Notes: a model not told the origin generated them from the letters alone. A stretch of 64,000 nt of DNA from Bradyrhizobium sp. S69 (GCF_009766005.1 NZ_LMUK01000027.1:105637-169636); one strand, 5' to 3'. Shown: positions 1-9,002, counted from the stretch's first letter. A program made the numbers and translations.

Positions 1-390
1 CTGGTTCTTGTCGGCATGGCCGGCGCCGACCACGGTTTTCTTGACCTGGTTCGGGGCATATTCCGCAACCGCGATGCCGAACATCGCCGGCGCCAGCATG
101 GCGACGCCGCGCGCCTGTCCGAGTTTCAGCGTGGCAACGCCGTCTTTATTGACAAAAGTCTGTTCGACCGCGGCTTCCGCGGGCTGATAGTTGCCGAGCA
201 CGGCGGCCAACCCCTCATGGATTCCCAACAGGCGGCTCGCCAGCGGCAGCGTGTCCGGCGGTTCCACCGAGCCGCAGCCGACAAATATCAGCCGGTTGCC
301 GTCGATATCGATCACCCCCCAGCCGGTGCGGCGCAGGCCCGGATCGATGCCAAGGATACGGACGGGGACGCGAATCGGCTGAGATGTCAT
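1..390 (-). CDS. ruvC: Crossover junction endodeoxyribonuclease RuvC (partial)
   Basis: Holliday-junction resolvase of the RuvABC pathway, cytoplasmic. The 130 visible residues begin [18 protein letters not shown] and carry the N-terminal RNase H-like motif [13 protein letters not shown] with the first catalytic Asp, followed by the second acidic motif [11 protein letters not shown] and the stretch [11 protein letters not shown] typical of RuvC. The start is the ATG at 388-390. The C-terminal part, with the last catalytic acidic residues, lies beyond base 1. It sits downstream of yebC on the same strand, the usual yebC-ruvC-ruvA-ruvB order of Proteobacteria; a palindromic repeat separates the two. 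Confidence 0.93.
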   Translation of the reverse strand, partial: MTSQPIRVPVRILGIDPGLRRTGWGVIDIDGNRLIFVGCGSVEPPDTLPLASRLLGIHEGLAAVLGNYQPAEAAVEQTFVNKDGVATLKLGQARGVAMLAPAMFGIAVAEYAPNQVKKTVVGAGHADKNQ

Positions 391-492
391 GGGATAGTGA
401 TAACGTCGGCGCGGCGGGAACGAAACACAAACGAAGTGTCTTCAACCGCGAAAGCGCGGCGTCGGTACTTCCGACAGCGAGTGGCTAACACC

Positions 493-581
493 CGTCATGC
501 CCGGGCTTGACCCGGGCATCCATCAAAACGAGAAAGCCTTGCGAAGAGTGATGGATTGCCGGGTCAAGCCCGGCAATGACG
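493..581. repeat. Palindromic intergenic repeat, family R1 (cgtcatgcccgggcttgacc type)
   Basis: Two inverted half-elements, each cgtcatgcccgggc(ttgacc)cgggcat-like, face each other across a short spacer; the whole unit can fold into a cruciform or long hairpin. The same design recurs at 30371-30493 and 34685-34770, with a half copy near 21848-21875. It lies between yebC and ruvC, so it would be in their transcript if they form one operon. Confidence 0.8.
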
Positions 582-596
582 AGGTCTCTGGCGACT

Positions 597-1343
597 TCAC
601 CCGCCCAGCTTGCTCATCAGCGCGTCGGAAATTTCAAAATTGGCGTAGACGTTCTGCACGTCGTCATGCTCGTTGAGCAGGTCGATCAGCTTCAGGAGCT
701 TTTCGCCGGCCTCGTCGTCGACCGGCACCGTGTTCTGCGGCTTCCAGGTCAACGCCGCCTTGCGGGCTTCGCCGAATTTCGCTTCGAGCGCCTTGGCGAC
801 CTCGCGAAAAGTCTCCTGCGAGGCGTAGACCTCGTGGCCGCTTTCGCTGGAAGAGACGTCGTCGGCGCCGGCCTCGATCGCGGCGTCCAGCATCGCGTCG
901 TCGGAGGCGACCTTGGCGTCGTATTCGACGATGCCGGTGCGGTCGAACATGAAGGCGACCGAGCCGGTTTCGCCGAGATTGCCGCCCGATTTGGTGAAGT
1001 AGGAGCGGATGTCGGAGGCGGCGCGGTTGCGGTTGTCGGTCAGCGCCTCGACGATCACCGCGACGCCGCCCGGGCCATAACCCTCGTAGCGAATTTCGTC
1101 GTAATTCTCGCCGTCGCCGCCGCTGGCCTTCTTGATCGCGCGTTCGATCGAGTCCTTCGACATGTTCTCCTGGCGGGCGGAAATGATCGCGGCGCGCAAC
1201 CGCGCATTCATCGCGGGATCGGGCTGGCCGAGCTTGGCCGCGACGGTGATTTCACGCGCCAGCTTGCCGAACAGCTTCGACTTCTGGGCATCCTGCCGCC
1301 CCTTGCGGTGCATGATGTTCTTGAATTGGGAATGGCCGGCCAT
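597..1343 (-). CDS. yebC: YebC/PmpR family DNA-binding regulator
   Basis: Full-length (248 aa) member of the YebC/PmpR family. Members are known as DNA-binding regulators, and some act in translation by relieving ribosome stalling at proline stretches; which role applies here cannot be told from sequence. Seen: the N-terminal signature [18 protein letters not shown], the helical segment with [11 protein letters not shown], and the conserved [14 protein letters not shown] and DNRNRA motifs near residues 85-110. It is immediately upstream of ruvC on the same strand. Start ATG at 1341-1343. Confidence 0.95.
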   Translation of the reverse strand: MAGHSQFKNIMHRKGRQDAQKSKLFGKLAREITVAAKLGQPDPAMNARLRAAIISARQENMSKDSIERAIKKASGGDGENYDEIRYEGYGPGGVAVIVEALTDNRNRAASDIRSYFTKSGGNLGETGSVAFMFDRTGIVEYDAKVASDDAMLDAAIEAGADDVSSSESGHEVYASQETFREVAKALEAKFGEARKAALTWKPQNTVPVDDEAGEKLLKLIDLLNEHDDVQNVYANFEISDALMSKLGG

Positions 1344-1633
1344 GCGGGATCTCTTGGAGTAGTCGGGGAATCTGCGGTGGGAAGCGCGGCGTTATAGGCC
1401 GCGATATTGCTAAAATCAAAGGCTTACCGGCGATTTCGGTATTTTGGTAGTGGTTTCTGCCCGCCAATGAGGCAATTGTTAACCATGATTTCATGCCGAG
1501 CGGCGAGGATACCACCCGCAACGGCACATCATCATGATGCCAGAGACCGGCGAACCGGTCCGCGTGAATGGCCGCCAGTCACGGCGGCTTTTCGTCCTTC
1601 GTAAGTTCTGGAAACACCAAAAGGGATGCGGTC

Positions 1634-3061
1634 ATGTCGGTTGTGCAGCCCATCAAGCGGGAAAGTGCCGCCGCTCTCCCCTCGGAGAGCGAGCGTCTGG
1701 TCGATCAGCTTGCGAGCCGGATCGGCGGCCTTGGCGTCGAACTGGCGGATGTCGCGGGAAGCCTGAAAGAGGTCGCCGGCCGCGTCGCCAACCAGTCCGA
1801 CCGGTTCGGGCATCTGCAACAAACCGCGGAGACCATGGTCGCCGCCAATCACGACATCGCCACCGCGTCCCGCGCGGTGCAATCGGCAAGCTCGGCTGCG
1901 GTCGGCGAGATCACGCAGTCGCGCGCCGCGGTCGAAACCGCGGTCGGGCATATCGCCGAATTGATCGAGGCCGTCAGCCGCATCGAGCGCCGTCTGGCTT
2001 CGGTCGGAACCGCGCTGACCCAGGTGGCCAAGGTGTCCGGCACGATCGAAGCGATCGCCAAGCAGACCAATTTGCTGGCGCTGAACGCCACCATCGAGGC
2101 CGCCCGCGCCGGCGCGGCGGGACGCGGCTTTGCGGTGGTCGCCAACGAAGTCAAAAGCCTCGCGGAGGCGACCCGGCAGGCGACCCGTCTGATCGGCGAC
2201 ACTGTGCGCGATCTCGACGGCCAGGTCCGCGGTTTGATCAGCGAGAGCGGCGACGCCTCGGTCCGCGCCAAAAGCGCCGGCGACGGCGCCGCCCAGATCC
2301 AGGACATCATCGTCCGGGTGCAGAGCGGCTTCACATCGGTCGGCCAGGAGATCGACAGCGTCGCCAAAGCGGCGACGTCCAATCTGTCCCACTGCGACAT
2401 GGTGATCTCCGAACTCGGCGGCCTCGCCAAGGGCGTCGATCTGTCGTCGACCGACCTCAAGCAGGCCGACGACCGCGTCGCCTCGCTGCTGGACGTTTCG
2501 GAAGGCCTGATCGCGCTGATCGCCGACAGCGGCGTGGAGACGTCGGATGCGCCGATGATCCGCATGACGGTAGAAACCGCAAAGCAGATTTCCTTAGCCT
2601 TCGACCGCGCGATCGAGCGCGGCGAGATCAGCCTCGAGCACATGATGGACGAGAATTACCGCGAGATTCCCGGCACCAATCCGAAGCAATATCTCGCCAA
2701 CTATATCGCGCTCACCGACCGTATCCTGCCGCCGATCCAGGATCCGATTCAGAAGTCCGATTCCCGGATCGCCTTTTGCGTCGCGTGGGCGAAAAGCGGC
2801 TATCTTCCGACGCATAATGCGAACTACAGCCTGCCCCAGGGGCCCGACCCGGTCTGGAACAACGCCCATTGCCGCAACCGGCGGATCTTCGACGACCGCA
2901 CGGTCAGCAAGATCGCTCAAAGCACCAAGCCGTTTCTGTTGCAGACCTACCGGCGGGACATGGGCGGCGGCAAGTTCGTGCTGATGAAATCCCTCTCCTC
3001 GCCGATCTACGTGCGCGGCCGCCATTGGGGCGCATTCCGAATCGGCTTCAGCCAGTCCTAA
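1634..3061 (+). CDS. Cytoplasmic methyl-accepting chemotaxis protein with C-terminal sensory-type domain
   Basis: 475-aa chemoreceptor. No membrane segment is visible, so it should be a soluble receptor. The coiled-coil signalling region spans roughly residues 20-270, with the hairpin tip around 140-180 ([15 protein letters not shown] ... [16 protein letters not shown]), which binds CheA/CheW. Unusually, the signalling part is N-terminal; residues about 310-475 form a separate domain containing NRRIFDDRT and [15 protein letters not shown], motifs I associate with a C-terminal domain of many alphaproteobacterial soluble receptors. Ligand unknown. The ATG at 1634 is preferred over an upstream in-frame ATG at 1568 because an AGGGA sits just before it and the upstream 22 residues look non-conserved. 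A channel gene follows 35 bp later. Confidence 0.9.
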   Translation: MSVVQPIKRESAAALPSESERLVDQLASRIGGLGVELADVAGSLKEVAGRVANQSDRFGHLQQTAETMVAANHDIATASRAVQSASSAAVGEITQSRAAVETAVGHIAELIEAVSRIERRLASVGTALTQVAKVSGTIEAIAKQTNLLALNATIEAARAGAAGRGFAVVANEVKSLAEATRQATRLIGDTVRDLDGQVRGLISESGDASVRAKSAGDGAAQIQDIIVRVQSGFTSVGQEIDSVAKAATSNLSHCDMVISELGGLAKGVDLSSTDLKQADDRVASLLDVSEGLIALIADSGVETSDAPMIRMTVETAKQISLAFDRAIERGEISLEHMMDENYREIPGTNPKQYLANYIALTDRILPPIQDPIQKSDSRIAFCVAWAKSGYLPTHNANYSLPQGPDPVWNNAHCRNRRIFDDRTVSKIAQSTKPFLLQTYRRDMGGGKFVLMKSLSSPIYVRGRHWGAFRIGFSQS

Positions 3062-3096
3062 CGCGTGGGACGGCATCGTGAAACGGGCTTTGGTTC

Positions 3097-3771
3097 ATGA
3101 ACGATCGCATCGCCTGGTTGCGCGAACATTATAGCGACCCACTGCTGACCGCGCTGACCGTGCTGGTCATTGTGATGCTGTTCGTGATCGCGCCGCTGCA
3201 GGCGTCCGGGCTGTTTCTGTTTCAGGCGTTCGAACTCGCTTTCGCCATCGTGCTGGTCGCCGGCGTGTTCGTGATGTCGGGAAGCCGGATCGCGGTTGCT
3301 GCCATGCTGGCCTCGCTGGTGATGGCCACGATCGGCGGCATTCACCGGATCACGGCGCCGTCCCCGATCGACATCAATCTGTTCGCGGGCTCCTGGCTGA
3401 TCATGAGCCTGACGCTCGGCTGGGCGGTGGCGGGCGTGGTGTTTGCGCCGGGTCGGGTCACCTATCACCACGTGATGGGCGCAATTCTGCTGTACCTCGT
3501 CATCGCCGTCAGCTTCGTGCCGTTGCTGGCCTTTACCGGATCGCTGATCCCCAATGCGTTTTCGGGAATCTCGATGCAGGACAATCCGGCGCTCGCCAGC
3601 GGGCTGATCTATTTCAGCTTCGTGACCTTGACGACGACCGGCTATGGCGACGTATTTCCGCTGCACCCGATCGCGCGCAGCCTGTGCAATCTCGAAGCCG
3701 TGATCGGCCAGCTCTATCCCGCGACCCTGCTCGCGCGCCTGGTCACGCTGGAGATGGCGCAGCGGGGCTGA
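3097..3771 (+). CDS. Potassium-channel-like membrane protein (Ion_trans_2 type)
   Basis: 224-aa integral membrane protein. About five or six hydrophobic helices precede a pore region with the K+ selectivity filter TLTTTGYGD near residue 180, followed by a last helix (AIVIGQLYPATLLARLV-like) typical of the inner helix of K+ channels. No voltage-sensor arginine ladder and no cytoplasmic RCK domain are evident, so gating is unknown. It starts 35 bp after the chemoreceptor on the same strand and could be co-transcribed with it; the ribosome site before the ATG is weak. The downstream flank up to 3932 shows nothing else. Confidence 0.8.
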   Translation: MNDRIAWLREHYSDPLLTALTVLVIVMLFVIAPLQASGLFLFQAFELAFAIVLVAGVFVMSGSRIAVAAMLASLVMATIGGIHRITAPSPIDINLFAGSWLIMSLTLGWAVAGVVFAPGRVTYHHVMGAILLYLVIAVSFVPLLAFTGSLIPNAFSGISMQDNPALASGLIYFSFVTLTTTGYGDVFPLHPIARSLCNLEAVIGQLYPATLLARLVTLEMAQRG

Positions 3772-3932
3772 CATGGGCCTGGGCGTTTCGTGATGACGCC
3801 CCGGTGCCGCGGCTCTTGTTCCCGCTGCCTTGCTATGTTCTAAACCCGCCGCCAGTCTTGCGACGCCACTTCCACCAGAATTCGAATTTTCTGCCGCGCC
3901 CAGGCGAGGGTCAAAGGCAAAAGGAACCCGAT

Positions 3933-4313
3933 ATGAGGATCAAGCTGCTGATCGCAGTATTGTCGTTGGCGACAGCCGTTGACTTGGTAGCTTTGGTCCC
4001 GGCGGCTTTGGCGCAACCTACGACGCCGGCAGCAGCGGAAAAGCCGGCGGCACCCGTGAAGCAGAGCGCCGCGTCGGCTGACGAGGTGGCGTCGAAAACT
4101 GTCTCGGTCGCCGAAAAGGCGCAGAAGTGTCTCAAGATCGAAGATAAGCCCGACGACCGGCTGCATTGCTACGACGACGCCGTCAGGCCGCAACCCAACC
4201 CGAATCCGCCGCCCGTCAAGGGCATCCGGGATTGCCGCCACATCGTCGACGTCGACCAACGACTGGGTTGCTTCGACGGCTTCGCCGTACAAATTCCAAA
4301 GTTCACGCATTAG
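3933..4313 (+). CDS. Small secreted protein with paired Cys-x-CYD motifs
   Basis: 126-aa protein with a Sec signal peptide (MRIKLLIAVLSLATAVDLVALVPAALAQ region, cleavage likely after ALA), an Ala/Pro-rich linker, then two similar motifs: CLKIEDKPDDRLHCYDD and CRHIVDVDQRLGCFDG. Each looks like C-x(11-12)-C with an acidic/Arg segment, as in other short periplasmic proteins with this pattern; the cysteines may form disulfides. The start at 3933 is chosen because AAGGAA lies 7 bases upstream and it begins with a signal peptide; the open frame further upstream is not signal-like. Function unknown. Repeat R2 begins right at the stop codon. Confidence 0.7.
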   Translation: MRIKLLIAVLSLATAVDLVALVPAALAQPTTPAAAEKPAAPVKQSAASADEVASKTVSVAEKAQKCLKIEDKPDDRLHCYDDAVRPQPNPNPPPVKGIRDCRHIVDVDQRLGCFDGFAVQIPKFTH

Positions 4314-4415
4314 AGCGTTTTCGAGCGAAGTGGACACCGGTTCGCGTCAAGAAAACGCGTCAAAACAAGGATCTAGAGCCCGGTTCTGATTCCATCAGAA
4401 CCGGAAATGCTCTAG
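4312..4415. repeat. Intergenic repeat, family R2 (gcgttttcgagcgaag type) with palindromic tail
   Basis: Contains the module agcgttttcgagcgaagtgg, accggttcgcgt and gaaaacgcgtcaaaacaa, followed by a hairpin made of ccggttctgat and atcagaaccgg. Related copies: 21928-22060 (reverse orientation and interrupted), 33578-33633 and 49632-49730. The element starts inside the stop codon region of the preceding small secreted-protein gene. Confidence 0.8.
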
Positions 4416-4487
4416 CGCGCGCCGAACCAACTGCATCTCGGTTGGTTTTTCGGCGGTCTTGCGGGCGGCGGCAATAGACACGGCTCC

Positions 4488-4661
4488 TCACGTCGCATCG
4501 ACTTCAACGGCGGCTTTAGCGAACGCCGCCGGCGCTTCCTGAGGCAAATTGTGACCGACACCTCCAGAGAAGATACGATGCTCGTATCTGCCTGAGAATT
4601 TTTTGGCGTAGGAGCTTGCCTCGGGGTGGGGCGCGCCGTTGGCGTCGATCCAGACGGTCAT
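4488..4661 (-). pseudogene. C-terminal relic of an alpha/beta hydrolase
   Basis: A 57-codon frame starting MTVWIDANGAPHPEASSYAK and ending with HRIFSGGVGHNLPQEAPAAF reads as the last part of an alpha/beta hydrolase; GGVGHNLPQEAP is the segment around the catalytic histidine in many such enzymes. The nucleophile and acid regions are missing, so it cannot be a working hydrolase. Its ATG overlaps the stop of the preceding oxidoreductase as ATGA, so it may still be translated by coupling. It is either a decayed gene tail or a very small protein kept by chance. Confidence 0.6.
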
Positions 4662-5641
4662 TCATTCCTCATCATGACTACCACTTTCCCCATCGCGCGA
4701 CGTGAACTCATCGCTTCGAAAGCGTCTTGGAATTGACTGAGAGGAAATATCTGAGTTGGCGGTGGCTTGACCGCACCGGATTCGAGCCACTCACCGATTC
4801 GCCTCATAAGTTTCATGTAGACCTCAGGCTCCCACTTCTGAATTTGGGCGCTGTCGATGCCGATGAGGGATGCCCCTTTCAGAAGGGCGATATTGAATTG
4901 CAGCGATGGGATTCGCCCTGCCGCGAAGCCGACCACCAAATGCCTCCCACGCCATCCGAGCGTGCGGAATGCAATGGGCGAGATCTCGCCGCCGACGGCA
5001 TCGAAAATCACATCTATCGGACGGTTATTGGTCAGTGACTTCAACACCTCTCGCCATTTTTCATCTGCGTAATCGATCGCGAGATCGGCGCCCTCGGCGC
5101 ATGCCAGCGAACGCTTTTCTTCTGTCGATGCAGCGGCGATGACATGGGCCCCGATCATCTTGGCTATCTTGATCGCGGCTGTTCCGGTGCCACCGGCGGC
5201 CCCCAACACGAGAAGGGTTTCGCTGGAGCGCAATCCCGCCATCTCCGTCAGCGCGAAAGCTGCCGTGAGGTAATTCACCGGGACTGCGGCAGCCTGCGGA
5301 AATGAAAGCCGGCTTGGAATAACAGCCAGGCCGGACTCAGGAACGACGATTTCTTCAGCCAGCGCGCCCCGCTTCGCGAGCCCGAATACCCGGTCGCCAA
5401 CCCGAACCTGCGACACTCCCTCGCCGGTTTCGACCACCGTTCCTGAGAACTCCATGCCAGGAACAAACGGAAGGGGGTCCTTTGTTTGATAGAGGCCCTG
5501 TACCTTCAGCCCATCGACAAAGCCAAGACCCACCGCAGCAACGCGGACACGAACCTCGCGCGTGTGGCAGTCAGGGCTAACGATCTCCCGGATTTGAACG
5601 GATTTTACCGGAGAGAATTCCTCCACAACAACGGCTCTCAT
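4658..5641 (-). CDS. Zinc-independent quinone oxidoreductase-like MDR protein
   Basis: 327-aa medium-chain dehydrogenase/reductase of the NADPH:quinone oxidoreductase type. Seen: N-terminal GroES-like fold with PGMEFSGTVVETGEGV and VGDRVFGL, then a Rossmann segment with VLGAAGGTGTAAIKIAKMIGA that binds NADPH, and the typical VNYLTAAFAL. Zinc-ligand cysteines are absent. The start at 5641 is set by a strong AGGAGG five bases upstream; a longer open frame upstream has no support. Substrate unknown. A hydrolase relic overlaps its stop codon. Confidence 0.88.
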   Translation of the reverse strand: MRAVVVEEFSPVKSVQIREIVSPDCHTREVRVRVAAVGLGFVDGLKVQGLYQTKDPLPFVPGMEFSGTVVETGEGVSQVRVGDRVFGLAKRGALAEEIVVPESGLAVIPSRLSFPQAAAVPVNYLTAAFALTEMAGLRSSETLLVLGAAGGTGTAAIKIAKMIGAHVIAAASTEEKRSLACAEGADLAIDYADEKWREVLKSLTNNRPIDVIFDAVGGEISPIAFRTLGWRGRHLVVGFAAGRIPSLQFNIALLKGASLIGIDSAQIQKWEPEVYMKLMRRIGEWLESGAVKPPPTQIFPLSQFQDAFEAMSSRRAMGKVVVMMRNE

Positions 5642-5815
5642 CCAATCCTCCTGCCGCGAAACGGCGCCATTGGACCCGCGCCGACGCTCCGCGATCATAG
5701 CCCGACGGACCATTAAAAGCACAATTGATCTGTTTTCCGCATCGTGACGCGCGAAGCGGTTGAGACGCGGCTTGGACTCACGGCGGTGAAAACAGCGTGA
5801 AAACCCTGTTGCAGC

Positions 5816-5977
5816 TCATGTGCGGGACGACTTCTTTTGTCGGAGCAGCGAGAGCAACTCGGGCGGTAACGCCTCGTTGCCTCGGTCGGCGCAGATCATT
5901 ACTGCACCCCTGACGTGGAGCCCGTCAAAGCGAACTTGATGTTCTGCTTTAAGTTGATCGAAATCTGTTTGCGTCAC
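5816..5977 (-). CDS. Small hypothetical ORF, doubtful
   Basis: Possible 53-aa protein from a GTG at 5977 (VTQTDFDQLKAEHQVRFDGL...), ending in a basic tail. It has no recognised domain. It lies divergent from the membrane-protein gene at 6038 and fills part of an otherwise gene-free stretch of about 400 bases. A longer version from a TTG at 6010 is also open. No clear ribosome site was found, so it may not be a gene. Confidence 0.25.
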   Translation of the reverse strand: MTQTDFDQLKAEHQVRFDGLHVRGAVMICADRGNEALPPELLSLLRQKKSSRT

Positions 5978-6037
5978 TAGATGCGCCTGCGCCCACCGGC
6001 ACCGGCTCAAGTTTGGTTAACAGAGGCTGACCTCGAT

Positions 6038-6955
6038 ATGCGCGAACTTTCTGTCCGGTCACTTCTGATCTCGCATCTCGCGATGCTCATCCTGTTTTGC
6101 TTGCTCGTCGTAATCGGACACGGCGCGAGCTTGACCGTACTGCATGTCTTCACGGGCGCGGAATTGAGCGACCTGCACCAACGCCTGAAATCGGATGAAC
6201 TGTTTCAAGATATCGAATCTGCGTCGGCCTTGAGCCTGTCTGCCGTCGCCGCCGGATGGCTCGCCGCCAGAACGTCCAACGCCAGGCCTCTCGTTCACGG
6301 AGCTCTTTCCTGTGCGGCCTTCTTCCTCTTGTTTCTCTGCGACACCGTGTATGGCCTTTTTCACTTCCCCGGAATCGACGTGCTTCGGCACCGGCCCCTG
6401 ATGAATGTATCAGAACTCGCGCTGCCGCTATTTGGAATGCTTGGCGCGTCGATATTACTGCTGGCTCGGCGGATGCCGGGCCGGGAAACGAGCTCCCATC
6501 AAAATGTGGGTTCGAAACCCGACGACCTTCTTGGAGACTTGGCTCCTATCGCATGGAAGTGGCTGGTTCGGCCGATATGGTTAGGTAGCGTTGCGACATT
6601 CGAGACACTTGAACTTATTCGATACTGGAGTGGAAATACATACAGGCCTTTCTTTGCACTTTTCGCTGCCGCGATTTTCGCACTCCTGATTTGGCAGGTG
6701 GCGTGCGGGTTTCGCGACATACGCCAGCGGCGCCAGGTGCTAGCTGAGCGCGCAGCCGCAGGGCAGCGGCCATCCCCGCTTTACATCGCAGCGAACGGAT
6801 TGGTTGTCATCCTGATAGGTCTCGTACTCTTCCTCGGTCAAATCCATCGTGACCACGCCGAGATATCGTCATTGCCTTGGATCATCGTCGCGCTGATCAT
6901 CGTAACGCTGCTTCTGGTACGCCGGACGTTGAAATGGCCCGACCCCTACGCCTAG
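6038..6955 (+). CDS. Polytopic membrane protein of unknown function
   Basis: 305-aa protein with about seven hydrophobic segments, for example near residues 9-33, 65-80, 90-115, 125-142, 205-225, 248-268 and 280-300. No catalytic or transport motif is recognised. The ATG at 6038 (MRELSVRSLLISHLAM) is preferred to an upstream in-frame codon at 5981 because a membrane helix follows directly. Base composition looks lower in GC than its neighbours, which may hint at transfer. The gene ends at a nitroreductase relic on the other strand. Confidence 0.6.
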   Translation: MRELSVRSLLISHLAMLILFCLLVVIGHGASLTVLHVFTGAELSDLHQRLKSDELFQDIESASALSLSAVAAGWLAARTSNARPLVHGALSCAAFFLLFLCDTVYGLFHFPGIDVLRHRPLMNVSELALPLFGMLGASILLLARRMPGRETSSHQNVGSKPDDLLGDLAPIAWKWLVRPIWLGSVATFETLELIRYWSGNTYRPFFALFAAAIFALLIWQVACGFRDIRQRRQVLAERAAAGQRPSPLYIAANGLVVILIGLVLFLGQIHRDHAEISSLPWIIVALIIVTLLLVRRTLKWPDPYA

Positions 6956-7033
6956 ACAGGCAAGGGGGGCTTCCGCTTTTGGCTGATCCAAATCGATGGA
7001 CACGCGCGCCCTAAACGCCGCGTCCTGCTCATC

Positions 7034-7222
7034 TCAACCTTCGAACCCGACACAACGAAATCGCCGTTCGGCTCGCGGTCGGACTTGACGGCGTTGGCGG
7101 CGAGGTCATCGTCGGGATATCCCATCGCGACGCAGGTCATGATGACCTGATCCTCGGGGATACCGGCGACCTCCCGCACGATATCGGAGCGGGTGATGCC
7201 CTGACCGTTGATGGGTGGTGGG
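7034..7222 (-). pseudogene. Nitroreductase C-terminal relic with frameshift
   Basis: Translation of the minus strand gives GQGITRSDIVREVAGIPEDQ followed by VIMTCVAMGYPDDDLAANAV, the conserved FMN-dependent nitroreductase tail. After GDFV the original frame is lost; shifting by one base restores the family ending CVGFEG and a stop at 7034-7036. The first two thirds of the gene are missing: the relic begins directly beside the stop codon of the phosphoesterase gene at 7223. It is therefore a broken remnant, not a functional enzyme. Confidence 0.75.
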
Positions 7223-8047
7223 TTAACTCGCCCAGAATGCCGGCGACGCCGGCTCCAGCCGGCCGCCGGCGCGCACCGGGGCGACCCGCAGCGCCAGCCC
7301 GGTCGCATCGTCGGTCTCGACCGCAACGCCGCTGAGCGTGGCCGCACCATTGGCGGGCTCGAACCGGCCCGATGGAATGCCCGATGTGAAGCGCCGCAGC
7401 GGTTCCTCCTTCTGCATGCCGATGATCGAATCATAGTCGCCGGTCATGCCGGCGTCGGTCATGTAAGCGGTGCCGCCTGGAAGGATCTGGTGATCGGCGG
7501 TCGGCACGTGGGTGTGCGTGCCGACCACGAGGCTGGCGCGGCCGTCGCAGAAAAATCCGATGCCTTGTTTCTCGCTGGAGGCTTCGCCGTGGAAATCGAC
7601 CACGATCGCGTCGGCCGCCTCGCGCAGCGGGCACGACTCCAGTTCACGGCCGATGGCGGCGAACGGATCGTCGAACGGCGTCATGAAGACGCGGCCGATC
7701 GCATTGACGACCAGCGCGCGTTGGCCGCGCCTGGTATCGATCAGCACGGCGCCGCGGCCCGGCGTTCCCTTTGGATAATTCGCCGGACGGACCAGCCGCG
7801 GCGCGCGCTCGATGAACACCAGCGCCTCGCGCTGGTCCCAGGAATGGTTGCCGAGCGTCACCGCGTCCGCGCCGGCATCGAGGAATTCCTGATAGATCGC
7901 CTCGGTGATGCCGAAGCCGCCGGCTGAGTTCTCGCCGTTGACGACGACCAGATCGAGCGTCCAGTCCCGGATCATGCCGGGCAGATATTCCGAGATGGCG
8001 GCGCGCCCGGCCCGGCCAACCACGTCACCGACGAACAGAATACGCAA
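7223..8047 (-). CDS. YmdB-like metallophosphoesterase (TIGR00282 family)
   Basis: 274-aa calcineurin-like phosphoesterase. The family hydrolyses 2',3'-cyclic nucleotides in the characterised YmdB of Bacillus; the physiological substrate here is not known. Metal-binding motifs are all present: GDVVGRAGR at the N terminus, VNGENSAGG near residue 40, LGNHSWD near 68, VDFHGEASSEK near 150 and VGTHTHVPTAD near 175. It ends next to the nitroreductase relic and begins 1 base after the stop of the cyclo-ligase gene, so the two are very likely co-transcribed. Confidence 0.92.
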   Translation of the reverse strand: MRILFVGDVVGRAGRAAISEYLPGMIRDWTLDLVVVNGENSAGGFGITEAIYQEFLDAGADAVTLGNHSWDQREALVFIERAPRLVRPANYPKGTPGRGAVLIDTRRGQRALVVNAIGRVFMTPFDDPFAAIGRELESCPLREAADAIVVDFHGEASSEKQGIGFFCDGRASLVVGTHTHVPTADHQILPGGTAYMTDAGMTGDYDSIIGMQKEEPLRRFTSGIPSGRFEPANGAATLSGVAVETDDATGLALRVAPVRAGGRLEPASPAFWAS

Positions 8048-8048
8048 A

Positions 8049-8636
8049 TCAGAGGCTCCGGAAATCGAATGTCTTGGCTTCCGTTAGCACATAATCCAGG
8101 GCCACGTCGTGCGCCAAGGCCGGGATCGCCTTGATTTGCTGCACGGCAAAGGCAACGCCGACCCCCCTGACCGCCTTGGTCTTGCGCAAATGCGCGAACG
8201 TGTAGTCGTAATGCCCGGCCCCGTAGCCGATGCGGTGGCCCAGACGGTCGAACGCCGCCAGCGGCACCAGCATGATGTCGGGAACCACTTCAGGCGCCGC
8301 GGGCGACGGTTCGAGGATGCCGAGCGGTCCCATCACCATCTTGTCGTTGGGCGACCACGCCCGGAATGTCAGCGCCTGGCCGCGCGCCGTCACCGTCGGC
8401 AGCGCCAGCCGCGCGCCCAGTGTTGCGATCTCCAGCATCAGCGGCGTCGGATCGATCTCGCTGCGGATCGGCGCATAACCGGAGACGACCGTCCCGGGTG
8501 CGATCTCGAACGGCAGACCGCGCTTGGCGATGGCCTGCGCCGCGGCCGCGCGCTGCTCGTCGCTCAACGCATCCCGCGCCGCAAGGGCTGCGGTGCGGAG
8601 GTCTGCCTTCGATCGCGTTGCAGAGATGCCGGACAT
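8049..8636 (-). CDS. 5-formyltetrahydrofolate cyclo-ligase
   Basis: 195-aa enzyme converting 5-formyl-THF to 5,10-methenyl-THF with ATP. Seen: N-terminal basic SKADLRTAAL, the substrate region YAPIRSEIDPTPLM, and the C-terminal nucleotide motif RIGYGAGHYDYT. The ATG at 8636 (MSGISATRSK) is used; GTG at 8660 in the same frame is an alternative start. In E. coli the homologue (ygfA/fau) lies downstream of the 6S RNA gene and zapA; here a 6S-like RNA precedes it, and zapA lies 3.6 kb further up on the same strand. Confidence 0.92.
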   Translation of the reverse strand: MSGISATRSKADLRTAALAARDALSDEQRAAAAQAIAKRGLPFEIAPGTVVSGYAPIRSEIDPTPLMLEIATLGARLALPTVTARGQALTFRAWSPNDKMVMGPLGILEPSPAAPEVVPDIMLVPLAAFDRLGHRIGYGAGHYDYTFAHLRKTKAVRGVGVAFAVQQIKAIPALAHDVALDYVLTEAKTFDFRSL

Positions 8637-8857
8637 CCAGAGCACCATTTCGCTGTCCACACATTTCGCCGTCGTCAGCCTTGAAGGCGGACGATCCAGT
8701 ACTCCAAAGCGACGCGACTAAACATCGAAGCTGCGGCGTACTGGATACTCCGCTTTCGCGAAGTATCACGGCATTGCAGGGCGGAACGGCGCCAATCAAC
8801 TTGACGGTAAAAATATAGACTTCGTCGCAAAATAGAAACTTGATGGCAAAAATAAAG

Positions 8858-9002
8858 TGCGAAGCCGCAATGGCCGTTGAAGCACTCGATCCCGGAGCAC
8901 CTACGAAAGTAGGTGGGCACCATGTGACCGGATCCACGGACCCGGCCAGGGACAGTTCCCTGAAGGATCGATAAGGCCCCGGGGATATTATGGCTTCTGA
9001 CG
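8858..9002 (-). ncRNA. ssrS: Probable 6S RNA
   Basis: A structured stretch of about 145 bases directly upstream of the cyclo-ligase gene, the classical location of 6S RNA. On the minus strand the ends pair (agaagcc with ggcttc), then ggcc with ggcc, then tcgatcc with ggatcga, giving a rod; the apical stem is CCGG...CACCTAC-TTTC-GTAGGTG-CT-CCGG. Between them lies a longer unpaired or alternatively folded arm, consistent with the 6S central bubble. A T-rich stretch follows the 3' end (ttatttttgcc). Assignment rests on position and fold, not on a search; exact ends are approximate. Confidence 0.6.

Noticed and set aside
576..1397. 273-codon frame opposite yebC
   Set aside because: High-GC shadow of yebC; the sense frame has all family motifs.
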